Shown here: in pieces, positions 47,607 through 58,798 of the stretch | Layout: each line of letters starts with the position of its first letter | Numbering within the stretch: position 1 is the first letter of the stretch | Assembly (NCBI GenBank): GCA_023525715.1 | Contig: CM042016.1 | Span: forward strand, 79,591,382 to 79,655,381 | Length of the DNA stretch: 64,000 nt | Origin: Cichorium intybus | Lineage: Eukaryota; Streptophyta; Magnoliopsida; Asterales; Asteraceae | Reading direction: 5' to 3' | Notes under the pieces: model-generated | The model's input: the letters and a program-made list of their open reading frames with translations, nothing else | Database searches by the model: none | What the model was told of the DNA's origin: nothing | Program-made: the position numbers and the translations under genes

Positions 47607-48714
47607 CATGAGGTTCGGACGAACGCTGCATGACCCTGGACTTTCTATGTACAAGTGGGACGATCCCAACTTTACATTTTAGACAGTGTCTGCATAACCT
47701 ACTTAGTCTAAGATGTGGTCGGAATATGGTTTCTATGGTATGACTGGTTGAGAATTCAATTCATCGGAAACTAACTGAAACTGTATTTCATACATCGAGG
47801 ATCAAACTATTTCGACCATTGCTCCATTATCTTCCCTAAGATACATTATAGTCATTAATGTTCTTTGAAGAGAATAAACTGTGAGGCATTTTTCTCAGCT
47901 TATGACGTTGCTCAGGTTCTGTTGATCTTATACTTCCTTTGAAGTCCTTGAACTGTTCAAGGTTTCAATTCAATCGCTTAATCAGATAAGCGAAGCCATA
48001 TTCATCATATTGATTGACAGATATCGTGAAGTATAACTAATTGTGTTCTTTTCGAAGATTTGAGCAATACACAGTAACTGATGTGTCCGTTGCTCCTAAT
48101 CTTATTGTCTTTTACATCTCTATGTAAACTTATGACTTTGTTAATTATGTTTAAGACTTGCAATCATCACTTGACTCTAAGTCAACTGATTCCAAAGTCC
48201 TATCCTCTGGATCTTTGGGTGATTCATTTCTTGCCACATGTGCTTTATAAAGAACTTAATCATCATGTGACTCTATGTCAAATGATTCCAAAGTCTTGTA
48301 CAACTGGATCTTTGGCTGAATTGATCCTTATAAAATTTATTTAACAATCATAGAGGACACAATTCCTGAATCCAAACACTTTGGATGCATTAACATTCAA
48401 GTTATTACCATTCATGCATTTAACACTCATACAACATTTCAAGGATAATTCAAACAACCATGTGTTAAAAGAAAATCAACAATTTTATTAAAACAAAAAT
48501 CCTTGAACAATGTATTATATGATAGACAATGTCGCACGCATCTAATAAGCTAATAACAAGATTTTAAATTCTAACTAAACTTCAAAACTGCATGAGCTGG
48601 AAATCCAATCCAAATGTGCTCCTATGTGCCAAGGTCCTGTACCCTACTGATTCCCTACATACAAACCAAATGTGACTATCACATTATGCATCAAGGAATT
48701 ATGGATCAGGAGTT
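47607..48714 (-). other. Element B interior, no coding recognised
   Basis: AT-rich. It contains near-duplicates of a block around CAACTGATTCCAAAGTC (about 48170-48310). Confidence 0.5.
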
Positions 48715-49537
48715 TTGAGGTTTTTAGATGTACCTGAGCTTTCAAAAGATTTTGACCTTGGAGCGTCTTCCAATCTTTCCACGACTGTATCCGATTCTAT
48801 GGATTCCCAATTTAAGACATGTCCAGACGATCTGGATCGTTTCTTGCTGCGTCTCTTCACTGGACTCAATCCAGAAGTAGCTGAACCATTGGAGCTATGC
48901 CTTCCATGAGTGACTCGTATAAAGTCAACAGTAGACGCATTTCCATAAAAGTCTTTTTCTGGTCTTCCTTTCTATACGTCTAAATGAACATATCGTACCT
49001 TTTAGTCAGCGAAGCGAGTAGGATGTTGACACTCATCTCCTGACTAATCGGGTGACCAAGTTTGTACAATTCACCTATGTATCCTTCCATCTACAGAACA
49101 TACGAATCGATGCTACTTTCCTATTTTAGCTTGCACTCTACAAGTCTTTTGAAGATCCTAGCTCGTTCCTTTACAACTGGTTCTTGGAACCTTTCCTTAA
49201 CCAATTGTATTAACTCATATGGCCCCGGGGATTCAAAATCCGTGCGGAACTCGGGGTCAATGGTCAATAGCATGAGGTTACGGATTTTTTTGGATTCATC
49301 AATTAAGAGGTTATGCTCATCATAAAGATCTTTTGTGATGACATGTTTTGGTGGAACCGGGATCGGATACTCAATGAGATGTAGCTTGCCAGCAATAACG
49401 AGAACCAGTCTCCAATTGCGAAGCCATTCGTTACAGTTCAGGCCAGTCAACCTTTCCATATTTAGCAGGTGCTTTCTGAGGATCTCAGAAATAGGTGAAG
49501 GAGAAGAGGGAGGAGAATAGACACTTGATTTAGACAT
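48715..49537 (-). pseudogene. gag of copia element B, decayed
   Basis: ATG at 49537 opens 138 codons with the copia gag signature (LTGLNCNEWLRNWRLVL). After TAG at 49121 the same frame continues recognisably (MEGYIGELYKLGHPISQEM) with further stops, then shifts. A basic Ser/Arg/Lys-rich tail near 48780-48900 may be its end. No zinc knuckle or pol follows, unlike element C. Confidence 0.75.
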
Positions 49538-49865
49538 CTACAAGAAACATAATTTATTAGTTTAATCAATCCTTTTAAATAATTACCCAATTTATTATTT
49601 ATAAGGGCTAGGATCCAAAATACCCCAACTATGGTGTGAAGAGGGATGCCGTAATCACAACATAATGGTCATTAAGGTAGATAATACACTTATCAATTTC
49701 ATCTTATGAAATTCCTAGATTTGTTGAGATTCATTGAACTATTCAATGGCATGTTTAATCTCGGATATGCCCCACTGTTTGTGACTGGGATGCCGAGGAT
49801 CACAAACCGGGTGTGAATAACCATGCAAGTTAGCTTGGTACTCTCGAAGTCAATTACCATCTCTA

Positions 49866-49901
49866 ATTGACGTGCCGGTTAACCACACACGCTCCATCAA
49901 T
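49866..49901 (-). other. Conserved-loop hairpin, copy 5 (element B leader)
   Basis: Stem ATTGA/TCAAT, loop TGCCGGTTAACCACACACGC. Confidence 0.6.
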
Positions 49902-49921
49902 AATGGTAAAATCGAGAAACC

Positions 49922-49999
49922 CATTGCAACTCTTTGTGAACCCCTATTGGTGTGCTGGTTAACCACACACGCTCCACCAATGTTTCACAAAGTGCAATG
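49922..49999 (-). other. Conserved-loop hairpin, copy 6 (element B leader)
   Basis: Outer stem CATTGC/GCAATG and CTTTGTGAA/TTCACAAAG, inner stem ATTGGT/ACCAAT, loop TGCTGGTTAACCACACACGC. Confidence 0.65.
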
Positions 50000-50750
50000 T
50001 GCAACTTCATGGATTAGCAACTCATTCACATTTTTCCTTAAGTAACTAGATTGAGATTTTAATGAATTGTTCTAGTACTTTCAATAATAGCATTGTACTT
50101 TTAAGAGGCTTAAGTGGTTCTATCAATCCCGTTCGGCTAACGACACTAGATTGACCAGGAGAGCGGTGGGTGAGAGTGGACACCCATTAGACTACCATTT
50201 TATAGGCAGTCGCCTTATACCCTCTTTATAGGACAGTTTTGTGAATGAGGCCTACTAACGGTAAGACTAACCAATTTTATCTTATACAAATAATATTAAT
50301 TTTTAATTATACTATGTATAAGATGTATTTTAAACTTTTAAAATATTATAGATTTAATCCTATATTTTTTCAAAAATTAAACCTTTAATTTAAAAATTAA
50401 ATTTAAATCTTTAAGTGATTTAATTTATCTTTTAATTAAAACAATTAATTAAATCAATTAAATCTAGATAGGCATCACAAATTAATCAAATTAATTTAAT
50501 CCTATCTAATCCCCTAATTTTCGAAAAAGGCAAGCAATGGGATTAGGGTTTCCATATATTAATTGATCACAATTACCAAAAATAAGAAACCTACTTACCA
50601 TAAGCATGCTAATCGCCAAAATAAGGGGTGGAGGCTAGGGTTTTCAAAACCCTAGCCACCAATTTCAATTTGGCCTCCGTGAGGGGTTTTATTTTTGCTA
50701 AACCCATCATCATACAAAGCAGTTATATCAATTAACAAGAAAAACAAGCA

Positions 50751-50764
50751 GTCTCTGATACCAC
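50751..50764 (-). other. Primer-binding site of element B
   Basis: Minus strand GTGGTATCAGAGAC, abutting the 5' LTR. Confidence 0.85.
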
Positions 50765-51532
50765 TGAAAGGTTTTAAGCAAACTATAAACTAAAAATCCT
50801 AAGTTCACATGCAACCTAATAATAAGGATCTATGTTTTTCTTCTAATGAACATATAATAATTATCCTAAGGCCAACAATAATTTTCTAAAGAATTGGAAT
50901 AATAAAACCAACCTTTGAATCTTGATCCAAAAGCTAGCAGCACAATTGTCCTGCCTCAAATGGAGTCACACCCAAGCAATGAAGAAAACAACAGAGTTCC
51001 AGAGAGGTCTTCAAAATGGCGCAGACATAAGGGTGGTCAGGAGGTTCCTTTTATAGCCTCCAAGGGTTACAGTCAAAACCCTAGAGGAGCCTCCTTAATG
51101 GACAAGCCTGTTGACCATTTAGACCAAGCCTTCTAAACCCTAATTAGGGTTTCGAAATTATGGAGGTAGCCTCCACAATTTCGCCAACTTAACCCCTTGC
51201 CACTGGCTAGCCAGTTATTCAACTATTGAATAAATACTAACCAGTCCCTGCACTTTTAATTAATTAAATTAATCATCAAATTAAATCCAATTAATTCTAG
51301 ATTAATTTCTAATTAACTAATATAGTTTCTAATTAATATATCATCACTTTAATATATTAATAAACTATTTATTTTATTTCTATTGATTTATTAAACAATT
51401 AATAAATCTACCCTTTTCTCTCTTCTTAACTCTACATCAATCCTCCAGCTATGAGGGCAACCCAAATAGACTTTGCTTCAATTAATAAGCTAAATACAAT
51501 TTATAGTCATGGCTTAGACACCTAATCCAACA
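50765..51532 (-). repeat. 5' LTR of copia element B
   Basis: 768 bp, TGAAAGGTTT ... ATCCAACA (plus spelling). It differs from the 3' copy at about 25 positions. Confidence 0.92.
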
Positions 51533-51537
51533 GGTTG

Positions 51538-52240
51538 TTCGTGTTTTCAGACAGATCGAAGGTCTTGTTTAGACTGAGGAATATCCTCCCGTGGCGTGCT
51601 TGGAAGCAATTCGTATCTTCTTAGCATATGCTTCCTACATGGGTTTCACCGTGTATCAGATGGATGTCAAAACTGCCTTCTTGTACGGGGAAGTAAAAGA
51701 GGAAATATATGTTGATCAACCACCAGGGTTTGTCAATTCAAAATTTCCAAATCAAATGTACAAGCTAGATAAGGCACTCTACAGTCTTCATCAAGCTCCT
51801 CGAGCTTGGTATGCGACTTTGACCGAGCATCTGTTATAACACGGGTACACGAGAGGCACAATTGATCATACATTATTCATCAAGCGAGAGAAGATGGATC
51901 TAATTGTCGTTTAAATTTATGTGGACGAGATCATCTTTGGGTCAACCAGTGAGACACTGTGCAAAGATTTTAAACAAGTAATGAAGAAGTGGTTTGAAAT
52001 GAGCTCTTTGTGAGAGATGACGATGTTTCTAGGCTTGCAAGTTCATCAAAGCTCCTCGGGTATACAACTGCATCAAGGGAAGTACGTCGATGACATTCTG
52101 GAGAAGTTTGGATTTCGAGACGCAAAAGTTGCTGCTACTCAAATGGCTTAAAGACCTCTGCTGAATAGTTTGAGAACGCTTGATTTGGCTCAAGATCTCT
52201 CTACTTCTATATCCGGCATGGTGGCTTTTGGGGTCTCTTC
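51538..52240 (+). pseudogene. pol of copia element A, part 3: RT remainder
   Basis: Resumes exactly after the GGTTG duplication. RT core block VYQMDVKTAFLYGEV with DQPPGF is open from 51591 to 51839; further on YVDE (in place of the YVDD active site), GSTSETLCKDF and FLGLQVHQS are readable between stops. No RNase H or right LTR is recognisable after about 52240. Confidence 0.8.
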
Positions 52241-52680
52241 TTTGGCCAAAGCACTAAATGTAATTAACAAGATAAATCTATAATTTATCCAACATGTCAT
52301 GGCAAGTTGTTAGTTTTGGTCATTTTACATAAGTGATGACAACATTTTAGTTCTTGTCATTTTGTCAAAATGATGGTAATCCTTTCAAATGGTCAGTTTT
52401 CATACACTATACTTTAAGAATAGTCATTTTTGTGTTAAATGACAACTTCCTTGTAAAAAGTCATTTCCCAAGCTTATTACGATGTTATAAGTCCAAATAG
52501 TCATTATTACGTCAAAAAGAACGTTTTTTTCTTATAAATGGTTATTTTTCATGTAAAGATAATAACGACATATTTATTTAGACCATTTTGGTTATGTAAA
52601 CCTTTACATTTGATTTTTGTCCAACATTATATGACAAAATAGTTTTTATGACTATTTTAGTGAAAAATGTATTTTCATGT
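52241..52680. other. Flank of element E, unassigned
   Basis: AT-rich, with TGGTCATTTT-like words repeated in both orientations. It continues after element E at 62621, so E inserted into it. It may be a decayed DNA element. Confidence 0.4.
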
Positions 52681-53241
52681 TGATAGTGTATCATACGGAT
52701 ACACACAGCCTCTCACCAGCACGCCGGCAGCACGACTCGCCAGCATCCAGATGGACAGCCAGCCGCCAGAGGCCTGGCTGGACCTCACCCGACTCGACAG
52801 TCGCTAAATGGCTAATTGCCACATGTACCAATGCTAGAACAGCACGTCATCCTATAACAGTCATCGTGCGAACCATTTAGACACGAACGAATTAGGTGGT
52901 CCCCGAGCTACCACCTGGCCAGATGAATGAACCAATCACAGCCAGCGCCAGACGATCGGCCAATAAGGAAAAGATCCGCTACCAACTGATAGGTGGTCCC
53001 CTCGCAGGTATAACGGTATATGGTGATCACGCCCTTGGTGAGATCATCATCGCATTACCACTTTATCTGATCATTTCTCGTATTCTCTCCATACTTTCCG
53101 ATCACCATATTAACTTAACCATCGGAGCGCCCTCCCGGGATCGCCTCCCGGAGTGCGTCTGACCCAATTTCTCTATTGTTGTGAGCTCAGGTCGAGGATT
53201 CCAGCATTCAGAGAATCAGTCCAAGCCAAGAGTTCGCATCA
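52681..53241 (+). repeat. 5' LTR of element E
   Basis: 561 bp from TGATAGTGTATC to GTTCGCATCA. Short ORFs here recur in the other LTR and are not genes. Confidence 0.95.
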
Positions 53242-53242
53242 T

Positions 53243-53260
53243 TGGCGCCATCCGTGGGAA
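53243..53260 (+). other. Primer-binding site of element E
   Basis: TGGCGCCATCCGTGGGAA, one base after the LTR; the form seen in Tat elements. Confidence 0.85.
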
Positions 53261-53280
53261 CTACAATCTCCCAATCCTGA

Positions 53281-53735
53281 ATGGCGACTTCATCTGGAAG
53301 TCAACAGGACGATGCCCAGCGAATTCCAATACGACCCATGCCGTCCCTAGGAGCCGTGACACCTCCCACTCCGGCGACTGCACCGTCCATCACAACCGCC
53401 TCACCATGGCAGACCCCGATGCCAACCCTGATGCCGCCGTCACTACCTTATGTTAACCCTTTCCTCCACACAAGGCCAACAGCAACACAATCGTTATTTC
53501 CACCCCCATTAGTCACTCTAACAACGGCGGGAACACCCACATCAACCCCAATCTCAGCAAGTTTTTACCGCCTTTTCCACCACTGTTTGCCTCAGGAACA
53601 CCGTCAACCCCAACCCCGACACCCACTGTACCACAGAGTTTCTTCGTAAGCACCTCCACTCCTCCAGTACAGTTCACCCCACCACCATTTTACGTCAACA
53701 GTTTCCCTACTGCCCCAATAATAAACACACCATAC
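53281..53735 (+). pseudogene. Presumed gag N-terminal region of element E
   Basis: ATG at 53281 opens a Pro/Thr-rich stretch in frame 1, while the main gag-pol frame 0 is open without ATG from about 53508. A one-base change, perhaps in the C run at 53502-53506, would explain the switch. Confidence 0.5.
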
Positions 53736-56609
53736 ATGACGCCACAATACCCGTTCGTGCCATTTTACCAATCGTTTCAACCACAAACATTGAACCCAAT
53801 TCCGACAATCACCACACCACACTCTCCTTTTGTCAAAGAGCTCCTGGATTACGAGATCCCAAGTACCGCCAAACTCCCAACGTTGAAGGTATACAATGGA
53901 ACCACATGCCTGGACAGTCATATTGATACTTATGAATGGCACATGACCTCGCTGAAGTTAGATCAACGCTTTTGGTGCACGTATTTCCCGACAACGCTGG
54001 ACGGCAACGCGGGCGCATGGTTCAAGAGCTTAGCACCAAACAGCATATACAACTTTGAGCAATTAAAACAACTATTTCTCACAAATTTCATGCAACTACG
54101 CAAATATAGGGGCGATAACCACGCCATAATGGGCTGTAAACAGCGAGAGGGCGAGTCTATGAAAGATTATTTCAGGCGATTCAACAAAGTTACCCTAGAC
54201 GTCCCAGGGCAGGATGACCGCATGGTGACGGGAGCGTTCACTTGGGGATTGTTACCAGGACCGTTATCCCGAAAATTCCTGGGTCGACCACCGCAAACCC
54301 GGCACGAGCTGAAGGAGCGAGTCGAAAGGTTCCTTAGACAGGAAGAAGGCACAACGGAGAAACAACAGTACCTCAAAGCAACAGCCGATGGCCAGCACAA
54401 GCGACACGACCGCTACTCTTACAGTCGCCGCCAGGACCATTTCAACCTCCCTCCAAGGGGAGGAAGACCTCCACGACGATTTAACCCACTCTACCGGGAA
54501 GAACCTCGGAATTGGCAGGCAGACATCTACGCGGTTAAAGAACCCACTGCGGGTAAACTGCTAGACAGTAGACAAAAATACTGCGAGTACCATAAGAGCA
54601 GGGCTCATGACACCAACGATTGTGCCATGTTGAAGAAAGAAATGGAAGAGAAAAATTTGAAAGGTAACCTGTTGGAAACAGCAAAAAGATTACGAGAACA
54701 ATTTGAAGCGGAAAGAAAAGCTGAAAGAGGAAGAAAGGATAATACGGCCGGAGGAAAGGCCCTCGAGATTCTAGCTATCCGGACCAGTCAGAAGCGATAT
54801 GACCGCTCCAATGGAGAACGCACACATCATGGCGACGGCCCCCTAAACTTAAGTTTTTCAGTTAATGACCCAAGACCTGAAAGCTGGCAGGGAGATAATC
54901 CTCTAATTCTGACCGGATATATTCAAAACATCAAAATCCATAGAGTATACGTAGATGGCGGAAGTGCTGCCGACATCATACACGAACACTGTTTCAATTT
55001 ATTACCACAAGTCATCAAAGAAGAACTAAAACCTGCTAGAGGACTACTCGTAGGGTTCACGGGTCACAGCATATGGCCAATTGGAACCATCTCTCTGCCA
55101 TTTACGTTGAAGAGTTTCGACGGAAAACTCCATAAAACATCACTCATTGATTTTGTGGTCGTGAGAGCACCATCAAAACATAATATGATTCTAGGAAGGC
55201 CAGGGTTACTAAAATTTGGGGCGGTACCATCCACAGTACATGGCCTCTTGAAATTCAGAACACCAAACGGAGTAGCCTGCGTTCTAGCCACAAGCCCCCA
55301 GACTCTGAGCTGCTGTCAAGTGATGCAACCAAAAGATATCATCAGACCCGTCAAGAAAGCCAGGACAGAAGGATCAAATGACCAAGAGATCATTAATCAT
55401 GATTACCCCGAGCAACTGATCCGTATCGGCACCAGTCTGTCCACAATTACGAGAAAGAAGGTGATTTTTCTCCTTAAGCAATATAAACATGTGTTTGCAT
55501 GGGAGCCCGCAGATATGATGGGAGTGGACAGAGAAATAATAGAGCACAACTTAAACGTTAAACCAGGAAGTAAGGCAATCAAGCAGAAAAAGAGGGGCCA
55601 GGCAGGCGAGCGAAACATGGCAATTAATACAGAGGTGACCAAATTAGTTGCAGCAGGAATACTGAGGGAAGCCATTTTCCCTGACTGGATTGCTAACCCG
55701 GTAATGGTCAGGAAGAGTGACGGAAGCTGGAGGATGTGTATAGACTACATAGACTTAAACAAAGCTTGTCCCAAGGATTGCTATCCCCTTCCAGAAATAG
55801 ATCAAAAAGTTGAATCACTTCAAGGTTTTCGGTGGAAATGCTTCCTAGATGCGTATAAGGGTTATCACCAAATACAAATGAAAAAAGAGGACGAAGAGAA
55901 AACAGCATTCTATACTGACCGAGGAACTTTCTGCTACCGGAAAATGCCTTTTGGACTAAAGAATGCAGGCGCAACGTACCAGCGGTTGGTGGACCATTTA
56001 TTCCGCAATCAAATTGGGCGAAACATCGAAGTCTATGTCGATGATATGGTAATCAAAAGTTTGGAAGAAACTACATTGATAACGGACATAGAAGAGACAT
56101 TAAAAACATTAGAGCAGGCCAAGATGAAGCTGAACCCCGCGAAATGCGCATTCGGGGTAGAGGAGGGTCATTTCTTGGGATATTACGTGACAAATCAAGG
56201 TATACTCCTTAATCCAACTAAAGTACAAGACGCCCTCGAAACCAAACCACCAGCCACACTGAAAGACATGCAGACGTTGAACGGAAAGTTAACAACATTA
56301 GGGCGATTCATTGCAAAATCAGCAGAGAAGGCTCTACCACTCTTCAACACGCTAAAAGGAGAAGTCGGCAAGGAAGGATTCAGATGGACAGTGGCAGCTG
56401 ATGAAGCTTGGCAAAATCTTAAGCAAGCACTAAGCAACTTACCCACGTTGGCCAGCCCCATCCCAGGGGAAACATTATCCATGTATCTGTCAGCATCGCA
56501 TGAAGCCATCTCAGCGGTATTAGTAGTGGAAAGAAATAATATACAACTCCCAGTATATTTCATTAGCCGAGCACTCCAAAGCCCTGAAATCAATTACCCA
56601 ATGCTTTAA
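53736..56609 (+). pseudogene. gag-protease-RT of element E, ends at a premature TAA
   Basis: 957 codons. Gag domain at about residues 30-215 (AWFKSLAPNSI, MKDYFRRFNKV), and a Cys/His motif YCEYHKSRAHDTNDC near 287-301. Protease VDGGSAAD at about 405. RT follows with RMCIDYIDLNKACPKDCYPLP, FGLKNAGATYQR and active-site YVDDM at about 767. The first RNase H begins near 930 with SASHEA, where the usual catalytic Asp is not seen. TAA at 56607-56609 replaces what is normally a sense codon, and the frame continues. Confidence 0.9.
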
Positions 56610-56612
56610 AAA

Positions 56613-57125
56613 TTGGTTTTAGCACTCGTACATGCTGCCAGACGTCTCCGCCGATATTTCCAGGCGCACCACATCGAAGTACTTACCAGTCAGCCACTTA
56701 AGCAGATTCTCCTGAAACCAGAAAATTCCAGAAGACTAGCCAAATGGGCCATAGAGCTGGGAGAACACGCCCTCACTTACAGGCATCGCATAGGCATCAA
56801 GGCACAGGCGCTGGCAGATTTCTTAATTGAAGTCCCTGACCAACCAGCCACAGAAACACCGACTGCCCCTCATTCTCCAACCAAGGAACAGTTATGCGAA
56901 TGGACTCTGTTCACCGATGGAGCGGCTGGAAAAGAAGGGTCAGGGGCTGGTTTGATTTTGAAAAGTCCTCAGGGTGAAGAGATTACGTACGCATTGCGCT
57001 TTGACTTCCGAACATCAAATAATGAAGCAGAATACGAAGCCTTGCTAGCAGGACTTCGGCTAGCGATTGAAAACGGGGCTACACGAGTGACAGCCTTGAG
57101 TGATTCTTTACTGGTGACGAACTAG
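56613..57125 (+). pseudogene. Element E pol, second RNase H segment
   Basis: Same frame as the preceding ORF. The end of the first RNase H is followed by a second, archaeal-like RNase H (LFTDGAAGKEGSGAGLIL, then NNEAEYEALLAGL), a known hallmark of Tat elements. TAG at 57123-57125 interrupts it near its end. Confidence 0.88.
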
Positions 57126-57158
57126 ATAAATGGTCAATATGAAGCCAGAGACAAACGC

Positions 57159-58610
57159 ATGCAAAAATACACAGAAGCGGTGAAAAAGCTAATAAAATCT
57201 TTTGATAATTTCTCAATCAAACAAATTCCCCGGTCAAAAAACAGACGGGCTGATGCCCTGAGTAAACTAGCCTCAACATCATTCGATCATCTGACTAAAA
57301 AGGTGTTGGTCGAGGTACTACACGAGAGTAGCATCAAGGAAAAACAGGTCAATGTGACATCAGAAGAATCGCCAACTTGGAGTACTCCTTTCATGGAATA
57401 CCTCCAGCATGGGACTCTGCCAGAAGATGACACAGAAGCTCGTAAGATCCGGGTCAAAGCCCCCAACTTTGCAATAATTGAAGGGAATCTTTACAAAAAA
57501 GGATACCTGACCTCCTGGCTAAAATGTATAACAAAGAAAGAAGGATGTCAGGCACTAAACGAAATACACTCGGGGTTAGCAGGGGCCCACGAGGGAGCAA
57601 GGGCGTTAACGGGCAAAATCCTGCGAATAGGATTTTACTGGCCCGACATTCATGCCGATGCAATGGAGATAACACTCAAATGTGTAGAATGCCAGACTTT
57701 TTCTGCAACACAGAATCTACCCACAGCCACCCTGACAAGCATAACAAGCCGATGGCCATTCTTCCAGTGGGGCATCGATATTGTCGTGCCTTTTCCGGAA
57801 GCTCCAGGAAGAGTGAAATTCCTAATCGTGGCAGTTGATTACTTCACCAAATGGGTAGAAGCAGAGCCTGTAGCCTCCATAACTGGACGGAGCATCATCA
57901 AATTCATGTGGAAACACATACTCACCAGGTTTGGCACCCCACGAGTATTAATTAGTGACAACGGGCTGCAGTTTGCTGAAAATCCCTTTCGAGGATGGTG
58001 CGAGGAAAGACGAATCCGACAGCAGTTCACGTCGGTTGCTCATCCACAAGCCAATGGCCAAACAGAAGTTACTAACCGCACCATGGTGAATGGAATTAAG
58101 AAAAGACTGGGAAAGGCCAAAGGCAACTGGGTGGAGGAGCTACCAAGCGTTCTTTGGTCCTACCGAGTAACACCAAGAACCAGCACAGAAGAAACACCAT
58201 TCAGCCTGGTGTACGGATCAGAAGCAATGCTTCCGCCAGAACTTTCCATAACCTCTCTACGGGTCTCTGCCTTCAGCACTGAAAAGACGAAGGAGGACCT
58301 AAGACACAATTTGGATTTAATGGAAGAAAGACGTGAACTTGCCAGCGTTAGACAGGCAAGGTATAAATCTAACACAGAAAGGTACTATAACAGACGAGTG
58401 AAAGGAAGGGCATTCAAAGTAGGTGATTTGGTATTGCGAAAAAATGAAGTTAGCCATGCCCAGCCGAGGGGGAAGCTAGGCCCAACTTGGGAGGGTCCAT
58501 ATAAGGTGATAGAGGCACACCAGAATGGGGCATATGTGCTGGAAACCATGGAGGGCAACCCGATACCGAGGACATGGAATATCCAGCATCTTAAGAAGTT
58601 TCATTTCTAA
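57159..58610 (+). pseudogene. Element E pol, integrase segment
   Basis: 483 codons in the same frame. Residual RNase H end (RSKNRRADALSKLA), integrase zinc region (HSGLAGAHEG ... CVECQ), catalytic Asp in GIDIVV, Asp in ISDNG and Glu in GQTEVTNR. A C-terminal domain ends near GPYKVIEA. It looks intact as a segment. Confidence 0.9.
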
Positions 58611-58798
58611 AGATTAATACAAGGAGGCCCAAATACCAATTGCGACATTCCTCTTTTCTTTTTCTTTCTTTGCTATCTTCGAACACATGTAATGGATTTG
58701 ATGTTGCAAAAAATCGGATTTTGATAATTATATAGCATGACGTTTATGTTTAAGGCGTATTAATAATTGGTTGGCCTGATCACCCAACCAACTTAACA

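Larger units (their letters stand above)
49538..50750 (-). promoter_or_regulatory. Leader of copia element B between primer site and gag
   Basis: Parallels the C leader. Hairpin GTTTGTGA/TCACAAAC at 49777-49807, conserved-loop hairpins at 49866-49901 and 49922-49999, and the near-identical block 50152-50272. Confidence 0.55.
30138..51532 (-). mobile_element. Copia element B, pol-less, carrying three nested insertions
   Basis: LTRs 30138-32282 (3' LTR, enlarged by a hAT-like insertion) and 50765-51532 (5' LTR), both TG...CA, flanked by GGTTG at 30133-30137 and 51533-51537. The primer site at 50751-50764 fixes the minus orientation. Removing nested elements leaves about 7.4 kb. Only a broken gag is recognisable; no protease, integrase or RT. 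LTRs differ at about 25 of 767 positions. The LTR ends and leader resemble those of element C, so B may be a non-autonomous relative mobilised by C-type proteins. Confidence 0.9.
22900..52260 (+). mobile_element. Copia element A, decayed host of the nested insertions
   Basis: Ty1/copia order on the plus strand: LTR, Met-tRNA primer site, gag with zinc knuckle, protease, integrase, RT. It is interrupted twice, at 26363 by a CACTA element and at 30137 by copia element B, and resumes exactly after each with target duplications. Coding parts carry many stops and shifts. No right LTR is recognisable; the RT fades out near 52240. The left boundary 22900 (TGTTACGACA) is a guess from the LTR's TG...CA form. 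Confidence 0.8.

Noticed and set aside
52896..53162. 88-codon ORF repeated at 62275-62541
   Set aside because: LTR of element E; both copies change together with the LTR.
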